Positions 41,353 through 48,783 of a DNA stretch of 64,000 nucleotides are shown here, piece after piece. The notes below the pieces were generated by a model. The model was not told the origin of the DNA and made no database searches. It saw only the letters and a list, made by a program, of their open reading frames with translations. The DNA is from Paucidesulfovibrio sp036541255 (GTDB lineage: Bacteria > Desulfobacterota > Desulfovibrionia > Desulfovibrionales > Desulfovibrionaceae). How positions within the stretch are numbered: the first letter of the stretch is position 1; each line of letters starts with the position of its first letter. A program made the position numbers and the translations under genes. Location: positions 1-64,000 of the forward strand of contig JAZHDD010000035.1 of NCBI GenBank assembly GCA_036541255.1. The letters are read 5' to 3'.

Positions 41353-42216
41353 ATGAGCCTGCCGTTGTTGCGCGATGTCCTTCGGCATGCTGTCGCGCGT
41401 CTGACCGAAGCCGGGGTGGATTCACCCCGGCTTTCGTCGCGTCTGCTGGCTGGCAAGGCCCTTGGGCTTGATCAGGTGCACCTGATTACCGAGAGCGACC
41501 GCCCTTTGACGCCGGAAGAGATGCATTCCCTTGAAGCCTTGATTCTGCGGCGGGCCGCTGGCGAACCCGTTGCCTACATCCTGGGTGAAAAGGAGTTCTA
41601 TGGCCTGAGTTTTCAGGTGTCGCCTGCCGTTTTGATCCCCCGTCCGGAAACCGAACAGATCGTCGAGCTGGCCGAAGCACATTTTATCTCGGGGGAGCCG
41701 TTTCGTTTTCTCGATCTGGGCACTGGATCGGGAGCCCTGGCCGTGACATTGGCCACGCGTTTTCCCAAATCGAGGGGAATGGCTCTGGATATCAGCGCAG
41801 CCGCCCTGGATGTTGCCCGGGAAAACTCCCGTCGGCACTGCGTGGAAGACCGGGTGCAATTTTTGTTGTCGGATTTTTGCTCGACGCTTCCCGGGGCTCC
41901 CGTGGATTTGATTGTTGCCAATCCACCGTACATCAGCCCCGAGGAGTATGCCGGACTGGATCGCGAAGTTGCGGATTTCGAGCCCCGGTTGGCGTTGGAG
42001 AGCGGTCGCCGTGGGTTGGCGCATGCGGCGGCTTTGGCCCCGCGTGCAGCCGAGGCTTTGCGCGCCGGAGGAATATTGCTCTTGGAAATGGGCTGCACGC
42101 AGGGAATGGATATGCAGGGTATTTTTTCCGAACCTTCGCTGCGTTTTGAAGAGGTTCGGGTGTTACAGGATTTGGCCGGTCTGGACAGGGTGCTGTTGGC
42201 TCGCAAGTCCTCCTGA
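41353..42216 (+). CDS. prmC: Release factor glutamine methyltransferase
   Basis: PrmC methylates the Gln of the GGQ motif in release factors using SAM. The 287-residue protein has the N-terminal helical domain, EPVAYILGEKEFYGL, LIPRPETE, SAM loop FLDLGTGSGALAVTLA and the catalytic IVANPPYIS. ATG 41353 is 2 bases after the prfA stop; GTG 41347 overlaps prfA. The prfA-prmC pairing confirms the function. Confidence 0.95.
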   Translation: MSLPLLRDVLRHAVARLTEAGVDSPRLSSRLLAGKALGLDQVHLITESDRPLTPEEMHSLEALILRRAAGEPVAYILGEKEFYGLSFQVSPAVLIPRPETEQIVELAEAHFISGEPFRFLDLGTGSGALAVTLATRFPKSRGMALDISAAALDVARENSRRHCVEDRVQFLLSDFCSTLPGAPVDLIVANPPYISPEEYAGLDREVADFEPRLALESGRRGLAHAAALAPRAAEALRAGGILLLEMGCTQGMDMQGIFSEPSLRFEEVRVLQDLAGLDRVLLARKSS

Positions 42217-42382
42217 TTCCCGCCGCATTTCTGCCTCTCTTCCTGTGGTATCTTTGCCAAGAGTGGTGAAAATGCAACAGTTTTTAAGGGTGGCTTTTTA
42301 AAAATAGTTATATAAAAACAGCATGTTAAACTGTGTATCGTTGTGGGCATCGTTTTTGCTAAGAGGGGATTCAGGAGATACG

Positions 42383-43315
42383 ATGTTGCAAACCACTATT
42401 CGCACCACAGTTCGCTGCACTGGAACAGGACTTCATAGCGGCAAGGAAGTTGGCCTGACGTTGCGGCCAGCCGTTGAAGATACCGGCATTTTGTTTTCCC
42501 TGCGCACCGGTTCCGGTTCCGTCTTTCTGACGCCCACGCCTGAGCTGGTCGTGAGCACGGGCTTGGCCACCACGTTGGGCAACGGCAACGAAGCCATTTC
42601 CACTGTCGAACATCTCATGGCCGCCGTGCGCGGCATGGGCATTGATAACATTCACATTGAAGTGGATGGACGTGAACTGCCCATCATGGACGGCAGCGCT
42701 GCTCCGTTCGTTTATCTTCTGAAACAGGCCGGCATTCGTCGTTTGAATCGACGCCGCAAAACCCTGGCAGTGAAGAAGCCCATGACTTTCGAGCAGGACG
42801 GCAAGTTCATTCGCGTGACGCCTTACGATGGCTTCCGTGTAGATTACACCATCGAGTTCGCCCACCCAGCCATTGGCCGCCAGCGTCTTGATGTTGAAGT
42901 GACTCCTGAAAATTTTGCTGCCGAGGTTTCCAAGGCCCGTACTTTCGGTTTTTTGAAGGAAGTCGAATACTTGCATGCTAATGGATTGGCTCTGGGCGGT
43001 TCTCTGGATAATGCCGTGGTCCTGGACGACTATGCCGTGCTCAACTCCGAAGGGCTCCGGTTCGAGGATGAGTTCGTGCGCCACAAGTTGCTGGACTTCA
43101 TCGGCGACATGGCCGTGCTCAATCTGCCGCTGCGCGGTCACTTCGAGGTGTTTGCCTCCGGCCATGAACTGAACAACGCCTTCCTGCGTGAGCTGACCGC
43201 CAATCGTTCCGAATACCTTGAAGAGGTTGTTTTGGGCGAGTCTCGGCCGCACCACCGGCCGCAGCCTGAAGTAGAAGAGGTTCGCGGGCTTCAGCCTTCA
43301 GTGGCCATGGCCTAG
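42383..43315 (+). CDS. lpxC: UDP-3-O-acyl-N-acetylglucosamine deacetylase
   Basis: LpxC is the committed, zinc-dependent deacetylase of lipid A synthesis, so the cell has a lipopolysaccharide-type outer membrane. The 310-residue protein shows TGTGLHSG at the N-terminus, zinc ligands in STVEHLMAAV (His77) and in RHKLLDFIGDMA (His and Asp), and the catalytic histidine in SGHELNNAFLREL. ATG 42383 follows AGGAG; the frame is open from 42323 without a ribosome site. The AT-rich stretch 42285-42320 upstream is a plausible promoter region. A terminator follows at 43335. Confidence 0.96.
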   Translation: MLQTTIRTTVRCTGTGLHSGKEVGLTLRPAVEDTGILFSLRTGSGSVFLTPTPELVVSTGLATTLGNGNEAISTVEHLMAAVRGMGIDNIHIEVDGRELPIMDGSAAPFVYLLKQAGIRRLNRRRKTLAVKKPMTFEQDGKFIRVTPYDGFRVDYTIEFAHPAIGRQRLDVEVTPENFAAEVSKARTFGFLKEVEYLHANGLALGGSLDNAVVLDDYAVLNSEGLRFEDEFVRHKLLDFIGDMAVLNLPLRGHFEVFASGHELNNAFLRELTANRSEYLEEVVLGESRPHHRPQPEVEEVRGLQPSVAMA

Positions 43316-43334
43316 ATTTTTTTCTGTACGTTAC

Positions 43335-43365
43335 AGCCCCATTCTTCGGAGTGGGGCTTTTTTTA
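43335..43365. terminator. Terminator between lpxC and the flagellar operon
   Basis: AGCCCCATTC (43335-43344) pairs with GAGTGGGGCT (43349-43358) around a TTCG tetraloop, then seven T. It sits between convergent genes. Only the plus strand has a good T-tract. Confidence 0.92.
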
Positions 43366-43373
43366 TGGGAAAA

Positions 43374-44177
43374 TCAGGGGAGCGGTGCCAGGAGTTCCGC
43401 CAAGAGGCCGCCGCGAAAACGTTTGGGAAGAACTTCGGAGCCGAGGCAGGCCATATCCCACTCGTGGAGTCCTAGTCCCTTTTGCAGCAAAGGGCCGAGC
43501 CGTTCAGCACCTTGAGGGCGGTCGGCATAGATGCGGTATCGCAATAGCGGAGAGCGCAGCATGGCGCGGAATTGGAGCGCGCCGAAAGGTTCAAGCCGAA
43601 AGCCGAGTACGGCTTCGCTCATGGATGCGTCAGTTTTTTTCCAGATGAGCAATTCGTTTTCCCGTGCTTCAGGCAGGAGCCAGGGCAAGTAGGATAGCTG
43701 ACGGGAATCTTTTCCGGCGAGACAGGCGTTGACCAAAGCCAAGCATTGTTCTGCCTGGGCAAGATTCTCACCTAACTGCTGAGACAAAGCTGAACGGAAA
43801 CGTTTTTCCCCCTGGGGCAAAGGGGGCAGGGCGTCCAATCCTGCCTCAAAGGCGGCACGCGCCGTATGGAAATCCTGTACGGCTTTGCCCAGGCCGGTGG
43901 CTGCCCCCCCCTGAGCCGTATATTCCTTGAGTATGATGTCAGGATAAAGCTGCTGCACCTGGAAAGTGAGTCTGGCTCCGACGGGTGGAGTACTGCCGAT
44001 CTGGGCGAGGAGCGGGACGGAGCCGAAGTTGACCCAGGCCAGGCCTGAGCCTGCATGGCGCAGCACTCGTCCCTGGACGGTTTGTCCTATCTGATGGCTC
44101 TTACGGAAGGCCGTGGCGCGGGCATTGTCCGGGCCGGTGGAGCTGGAGTTCGTGCTTCCGGTTCCGCGGATGCGCAT
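43374..44177 (-). CDS. Hypothetical protein, possible FliK-like hook-length control C-terminus
   Basis: The 267-residue protein is not clearly recognised. The N-terminus is polar; about 25-80 contains a small beta-rich stretch (GQTVQGRVLRHAGSGLAWVNFG), and the end (FRLEPFGALQFRAMLRSPLLRYRIYADRPQGAERLGPLL) resembles the hook-length control C-terminal domain of FliK, where a strand-turn-strand is followed by a helix. It is last in the flagellar gene run, which supports a motility link. The similarity is weak and by eye. Confidence 0.55.
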   Translation of the reverse strand: MRIRGTGSTNSSSTGPDNARATAFRKSHQIGQTVQGRVLRHAGSGLAWVNFGSVPLLAQIGSTPPVGARLTFQVQQLYPDIILKEYTAQGGAATGLGKAVQDFHTARAAFEAGLDALPPLPQGEKRFRSALSQQLGENLAQAEQCLALVNACLAGKDSRQLSYLPWLLPEARENELLIWKKTDASMSEAVLGFRLEPFGALQFRAMLRSPLLRYRIYADRPQGAERLGPLLQKGLGLHEWDMACLGSEVLPKRFRGGLLAELLAPLP

Positions 44178-44185
44178 CCGATCTC

Positions 44186-44602
44186 CTATGCGTGTTGATC
44201 GAGAATCAACTGGACTTCCTCAATGGACAGCCCAGAGGAGCGGGCCAGCTCCTTTATGGATGCGCCTTCCTTGTGTCCGGTCAGGATGATCTGGCGCAGG
44301 AAGCTGGGCGATTTGGTGAATTCCCGAGCATCCTTGAGCAGTTTTTCCAGATGCACGGTCTGCTTTTCCAGTTGTTCGTCCAGTTCGGCAAGTCGGTCCT
44401 GGCGTTGTCGGAACGATTGCACCAATTCGTGTTCAAGCTGGGCATTGAAGTGCAGCTTGTTCAGGAATTCTTCCTGGCGGGATTGGAGCGTGGAAATCAG
44501 TGATTCAGATTTCTTGAGCCGCAGGAAAAAGGCCACGACAACGGATAGAAGCAGCAATTCCACCAAGGTGAAGAGAACGAGAAGAAGATCGGTCAGCTCC
44601 AT
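44186..44602 (-). CDS. Membrane-anchored coiled-coil protein with C-terminal helix-turn-helix-like end
   Basis: The 138-residue protein has an N-terminal membrane helix (DLLLVLFTLVELLLLSVVVAFFL), a coiled coil (about 35-90) and a C-terminal GASIKELARSSGLSIEEVQLILDQ that looks like a helix-turn-helix. I do not know its function. It lies 8 bases upstream of the FliK-like gene in the flagellar run, so a motility role is likely (inference). Confidence 0.65.
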   Translation of the reverse strand: MELTDLLLVLFTLVELLLLSVVVAFFLRLKKSESLISTLQSRQEEFLNKLHFNAQLEHELVQSFRQRQDRLAELDEQLEKQTVHLEKLLKDAREFTKSPSFLRQIILTGHKEGASIKELARSSGLSIEEVQLILDQHA

Positions 44603-44610
44603 GATTTGAT

Positions 44611-44934
44611 TCAGATTCTCCTGTTGACGATGTTGCCGGACCAGGGCGAGGCGTTGGAGGCCATGGCCTGTTCTTCGGGGTCAGCCTCTTCCCGCTTTTG
44701 GCGTTCCCCCTGCTGTTGGCCGCCTGAAGGATTTTTGCCGTCGCGGGTAACCATCTCCGTCTTTTCCTTCTTTTCGATTTCCTGGACCCGTTCCTGCTCT
44801 TCTTTTTGCTTCTTGAGCAGCAAGGGGCCGAACAGTTCCTGCCGGACCTCGGGGTGGGTCTGCTCGGCTGTGGCCAGCTTGCTCACGAAGGGCAGCTGGG
44901 AAATCAAGGTCGGGTAGTCTATGGGAGAAGACAT
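44611..44934 (-). CDS. Hypothetical charged protein in flagellar operon
   Basis: The 107-residue protein is highly charged with a helical stretch rich in Lys, Glu and Gln (KKQKEEQERVQEIEKKEK) and no membrane helix. I do not recognise a family. It starts 4 bases after fliL and belongs to the same operon. Confidence 0.6.
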   Translation of the reverse strand: MSSPIDYPTLISQLPFVSKLATAEQTHPEVRQELFGPLLLKKQKEEQERVQEIEKKEKTEMVTRDGKNPSGGQQQGERQKREEADPEEQAMASNASPWSGNIVNRRI

Positions 44935-44938
44935 AGGC

Positions 44939-45688
44939 TCACCTCACCAGGTATTTTTCGAAGAGGATAGTCTCAAACTGTCCTGCGGTCATGTATTGGT
45001 TGACCACGGACAGCAGCTCCTTCTTCAATTGGTCCGTATTGTCTTCATCGGTCAGAAATTGCAGGTCCTTGTTCTTGATGTAGTAATAAAGCGCATATCG
45101 CACCGTTGGCGTTTCCCTGGTCAGATTTTCGGCCAGACGTATTTCCGGTGTTGCAAAAACCACGCTGATTTCCAGAAAACGTAATTCCCCTTCCACATCC
45201 CGTTGTTCGATGATGAAGGGGTCCAGCCGGACCAGGGATTCACCGGGAGGAGCCACTTCTTCAGGGACAACCGCCTGTGCAGGCTTTTCCTCCACAGGTT
45301 GTTCGGTGGCGCTGGTTTCTGGCTGTGTCGGCGGTTCCGGTTCTTTTTTGGCAAACCAGAGGAAGTAGGCCAGCAGGAGAATCAGGAAAAAAACCGAACC
45401 GGCACCGAGGATGACGAATTTCTTCTGTTTCCAGAAGGGGACGGGCTTTTCCTTGTCGCTCGGCTCTTCCAGGGGAGGCGGCGGAGCTTCGACGAGAATT
45501 TCCTCCTCTTCCTCCTCCTCTTCTTCCAGGAACGGCGCGTCATCAAGATCGAGATCGACCTTCTGGGTGGCGCGGCTGGTTTCTGCGTCGTCCAGTTGGG
45601 CCTTCAGGCCGGAGGGCGAGCTTGAATCCTCCCCGTTTTGGGGTATTTCAAGCGTTTCGTCCTGTTCGTCCGGGACCAGAAAAACCAT
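44939..45688 (-). CDS. fliL: Flagellar basal body-associated protein FliL
   Basis: FliL sits in the inner membrane next to the stator and affects torque. The 249-residue protein is longer than usual because of an acidic cytoplasmic N-terminus (about 1-85, with a run of Glu). One helix follows (about 90-110, FVILGAGSVFFLILLLAYFLWF), then a Pro/Glu-rich linker and the periplasmic FliL domain (LVRLDPFIIEQRDVEGELRFLEISVVF to the end). It lies 20 bases after cheY. Confidence 0.88.
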   Translation of the reverse strand: MVFLVPDEQDETLEIPQNGEDSSSPSGLKAQLDDAETSRATQKVDLDLDDAPFLEEEEEEEEEILVEAPPPPLEEPSDKEKPVPFWKQKKFVILGAGSVFFLILLLAYFLWFAKKEPEPPTQPETSATEQPVEEKPAQAVVPEEVAPPGESLVRLDPFIIEQRDVEGELRFLEISVVFATPEIRLAENLTRETPTVRYALYYYIKNKDLQFLTDEDNTDQLKKELLSVVNQYMTAGQFETILFEKYLVR

Positions 45689-45708
45689 GCCTTACTCCTG
45701 GACGGCGA

Positions 45709-46104
45709 TCAGTCGCCGAAAATCTTGTCGATCTTCTGCCCCAGCGTTTCCGGGGTGAAGGGTTTGACGATGTAATTGTTGACCCGTGCCTGTACCGCCT
45801 CAATGATATTTTCCTGCTGGGCTTCGGCCGTGACCATGAGGAAGGGGACATCCCCGTATTCCTCGCTGGCGCGGACTTTGCGGAGCAGTTCAATGCCGGT
45901 CATATGGGGCATGTTCCAGTCCGAGATGATGAAGTCCACGTTGTCCTTATTCAGAACGTCCCAGGCAGTGGTGCCGTCGTCCGCTTCAACAACGTTGTCG
46001 TAACCAAGCTGCCGCAGAATGTTTTTGATGATGCGGCGCATGGTGGAGAAATCGTCCACGACCAGGATGCGCATTTTCTTGTTCTTCATGCTGCTGGGTT
46101 CCAT
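45709..46104 (-). CDS. cheY: Chemotaxis response regulator CheY
   Basis: The 131-residue protein is a single receiver domain: acidic pair VVDDFSTMRR, phospho-acceptor Asp62 in ISDWNMP, a Thr in MVTAEA, and the conserved lysine in NYIVKPFTP. It would shuttle between a chemotaxis kinase and the FliM switch. Its place in the flagellar operon supports CheY over an unrelated receiver. No good ribosome site precedes ATG 46104; internal ATGs at 46089 and 46074 are alternatives. Confidence 0.92.
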   Translation of the reverse strand: MEPSSMKNKKMRILVVDDFSTMRRIIKNILRQLGYDNVVEADDGTTAWDVLNKDNVDFIISDWNMPHMTGIELLRKVRASEEYGDVPFLMVTAEAQQENIIEAVQARVNNYIVKPFTPETLGQKIDKIFGD

Positions 46105-46112
46105 CTGTGTTG

Positions 46113-46901
46113 TTATTCGTTATCAAAACGCTCTCTGTACTTCTGGCGCAATTTGAGCAGCGCCTGCGAATGGAGCTGGGAAACGCGGCCTTCGGTGATG
46201 TCCATGACCTCGGCGGTTTCCTTCATGTTCAGCTCTTCACCGTAGTACAGCGAGATGACCAACTTTTCCCTTGGAGTCAATTCTTCTATAAGGTCCGCAA
46301 CCTTGTTTACCATTTCATGGAAAGCCGTGGATTGGTAAGGCTCGTTTTCGCCGATGGCGTCACGCCCGCCCACGAGGTTTTCCTGAAAGGCGTCCAGGCT
46401 GATGCAGAGCTGGTTTTGGAGCGCTTCGAGGCCTTGCTGCACCTCCTTGGTGCTGAGTCCCGTCCGGATCTCCAGTTGGTCCGAGGTCGGCTGTTCGCCG
46501 GTCTCGTGTTCGATCTGGCGGATGGCCTCCTCAAGCGTCTTGACCTTTTGTCGCAGCCCCCGCGAGAACCAGTCCATACGGCGCAGTTCGTCGAGCATGG
46601 AGCCTTTGATGCGGTTTTCGGAATACGTGTCGAACTTGATGCCCATGGACGGGTCAAATTTGGAAAGCGCGTCAAGAAGTCCCACGCTGCCGGCGCTCAT
46701 GAGCTCGGAGAGCTCCACGCTTTGCGGCAGCTTGGCCTTGAGCCTCAATGCCAGGATGCGGATCTTCGGTGCGAAATGCCGGACTATGGCTTCTTGTTGC
46801 CGCGGGGCAAAATCGCCCCAGGCAACGTGGCCGCTTTCCAGCTCACGCCACGGATCGGTCCTGGAAGAGGAGTTTTTTCCAGAAGAACTTAATGTTTCCA
46901 T
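46113..46901 (-). CDS. fliA: Flagellar sigma factor FliA (sigma 28)
   Basis: FliA directs RNA polymerase to late flagellar and chemotaxis promoters. The 262-residue length is typical. Region 2 includes LMSAGSVGLLDALSKFDPSMGIKFDTYSENRIKGSMLDELRRMDW, close to the FliA consensus; region 4 has LTPREKLVISLYYGEELNMKETAEVMDITEGRVSQLHSQA. ATG 46901 is the best start; the frame continues upstream only inside the fleN-type gene. It overlaps that gene by 59 bases. Confidence 0.93.
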   Translation of the reverse strand: METLSSSGKNSSSRTDPWRELESGHVAWGDFAPRQQEAIVRHFAPKIRILALRLKAKLPQSVELSELMSAGSVGLLDALSKFDPSMGIKFDTYSENRIKGSMLDELRRMDWFSRGLRQKVKTLEEAIRQIEHETGEQPTSDQLEIRTGLSTKEVQQGLEALQNQLCISLDAFQENLVGGRDAIGENEPYQSTAFHEMVNKVADLIEELTPREKLVISLYYGEELNMKETAEVMDITEGRVSQLHSQALLKLRQKYRERFDNE

Positions 46902-47670
46902 CGGTGTTCGACTGCGCCTTCCATCGGTTGATTTGTTCGGCTGCCTGCCGCACTGCCAGGCTCGCTGGAGCCTGGGGCGTGGCTTGCATGAAGGGGGTCT
47001 GGTTGATGACCGCCTTGCGTACTGCCGGGTCCATGGGAACGAATCCCACCAAGTCCAGGGACACGCCGCTGAGGAAATGGTCGCAGGCATTGGAGAGCTT
47101 GAGATATACTTCCTTGGCGGCTTTGTCGTCCTTGACCATGTTGATCAGGACGCGGAAACGCTCCACGCCGTGATGGAGTTTGAGCACCTTGATCAACGCG
47201 TAGGCGTCGGTCAGGGAGGTCGGTTCCGGTGTAAGCACCAGGAGTCGTTCCTGGGCTGCGATATTGAAGTAGAGCACGTTTTCGTTAATGCCCGCGCCCG
47301 TATCCACGATGAGATAGTCGATGTCGTCCTCCAGCACATCCATGGCTTCGAGCAGTTCCAGTTTCTGGCCCGTGGACAGGCTGACCATATCGCTGACACC
47401 CGAGGCCGCAGGCAGGATACGGAAGCCGTAAGGCGTATCCAGCAGGATGCTGTCCAGATCCGCGCCTTCATGAAAGAGGTGGAAGAGGTTGTACTTGGGG
47501 GCGATGCCTAAAATGACGTCCACATTGGCAAGGCCAAGGTCCGCGTCCAGCAGGACCACCTTCTTGCCCATTTGGCTCAGGGCACAGGCCAGATTGACCG
47601 AGAGGTTGGTCTTGCCCACGCCGCCTTTGCCGGAGGTCACGGAAAAGACCAGTGGGAGATTGCCGCTCAT
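46843..47670 (-). CDS. fleN: MinD-like flagellar number ATPase (FleN/FlhG type)
   Basis: FlhG/FleN-type ATPases limit flagellar number and act with FlhF. The 275-residue protein has the deviant Walker A SVTSGKGGVGKTNLSVNLA, VVLLDADLGLANVDVILG and DYLIVDTGAGINENVLYF, all characteristic of MinD/FlhG. It lies 2 bases after flhF. ATG 47670 is chosen by family fit and an AAGGAG 11 bases upstream; the frame is open to 47817 only inside flhF. Confidence 0.92.
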   Translation of the reverse strand: MSGNLPLVFSVTSGKGGVGKTNLSVNLACALSQMGKKVVLLDADLGLANVDVILGIAPKYNLFHLFHEGADLDSILLDTPYGFRILPAASGVSDMVSLSTGQKLELLEAMDVLEDDIDYLIVDTGAGINENVLYFNIAAQERLLVLTPEPTSLTDAYALIKVLKLHHGVERFRVLINMVKDDKAAKEVYLKLSNACDHFLSGVSLDLVGFVPMDPAVRKAVINQTPFMQATPQAPASLAVRQAAEQINRWKAQSNTDGNIKFFWKKLLFQDRSVA

Positions 47671-47672
47671 GG

Positions 47673-48779
47673 CTATGCGTTCTCCTTCATGTTGCGCTGT
47701 CCAGGCAGCTGGTGTTTGAACAAAAGCCGCCACATCAACTCGGTCTCTGCCGGAGTGATGCCGTCTCGGAAGCCGGCCCCGAAGGACAGCGCGGAAACAG
47801 GCAGGCCGGTCCGGCACGCCACATTGAGCATGGCTCCATACGTACAGGCTTCGTCAAGTTTCGTCCAGATGACGCTTTGCACACTTTCGGCATTGTAGGT
47901 TTTTTCAAACGCACGGTATTGCGCCTCACCGAGATACGGCGGCAGGATCAAATGCACGGCCAGATCGGGATTGGGCAGCATGCCCAGCCGGGCCATGCGT
48001 GCGGCCAATACTTCACGGCGTTCAAGGCCGGGGAGGTCGATGAGGATTAAGTCGAATTGGCCTGATTCCTCCTTGATTTCCGCGAAATCCTCAGCCGAAG
48101 CCATTTCGCGAAAGGCCAGGCCGGAAAGGTCGGCGTAGTGGCGCAGAACGAGGCGCCCCTGTCCGCGCGATTGGTCGGCGGATACGAGGCAGATGCGTGC
48201 CTTGGGGTCGCGTTTTTTCTCGGCCAGGGCCAGACGGATGCAGCAGGAGGTTTTGCCTGCGCCGTGCGGACCGGCGAACGCGTGAAATTTTTGCCCCCAG
48301 GTGGAGCGGCCAAAAGGGCGCACCGAGGTGAGGTTGTCGAGCACTGGCAGGATGGTCTGGCCGGGATCGCAACGCAACTGGCGGAAAACGGACATGATGA
48401 CCTGATCTTCCACTCCTTCGCGTTCCAGGTAGTCCAGGGCCACACGTTGGCGCGGCGCCAGCTCCTCAAGTCGCATCAGAGGCTTGAGCAGGGCCGTGTA
48501 ATGTTCTTTGATCTGGCTCCATTCCCGTGCAAAATCACTCGTGACGTGCATGGCTTCGGACAGCACGTCGTCACGGGTACGCTGCGGGGCGGGCGCGCAG
48601 GTGGGTTTTGCCGTGGCCTGCATGGTCGGTTGTTCCACCGCGGCCATGATTTCGCAGATACGACTACCGTTGTCGTTGTGAGTGCGATTGGAGAGGATCA
48701 CGGCGTCGTCTCCTAATTCGGCCTTGACCTGCAACAGTGCCTCGGCCGTGCTTTTGGCTTGGAATGTCTTCACTCGCAT
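47673..48779 (-). CDS. flhF: Flagellar SRP-like GTPase FlhF, divergent
   Basis: FlhF is an SRP-family GTPase that helps place the flagellum at the pole. The 368-residue protein has the FlhF N-terminus (MRVKTFQAKSTAEALLQVKAELGDDAVILSNR), G1 GPHGAGKTSCCIRLA, and G4 TKLDEACTYGAML. Two catalytic motifs differ from the consensus: DTYR is ADQSR, and DTAGR is DLPGLERR. GTP hydrolysis may be weak. It lies between flhA (4 bases) and the fleN-type gene (2 bases). Confidence 0.9.
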   Translation of the reverse strand: MRVKTFQAKSTAEALLQVKAELGDDAVILSNRTHNDNGSRICEIMAAVEQPTMQATAKPTCAPAPQRTRDDVLSEAMHVTSDFAREWSQIKEHYTALLKPLMRLEELAPRQRVALDYLEREGVEDQVIMSVFRQLRCDPGQTILPVLDNLTSVRPFGRSTWGQKFHAFAGPHGAGKTSCCIRLALAEKKRDPKARICLVSADQSRGQGRLVLRHYADLSGLAFREMASAEDFAEIKEESGQFDLILIDLPGLERREVLAARMARLGMLPNPDLAVHLILPPYLGEAQYRAFEKTYNAESVQSVIWTKLDEACTYGAMLNVACRTGLPVSALSFGAGFRDGITPAETELMWRLLFKHQLPGQRNMKENA

Positions 48780-48783
48780 GTCG

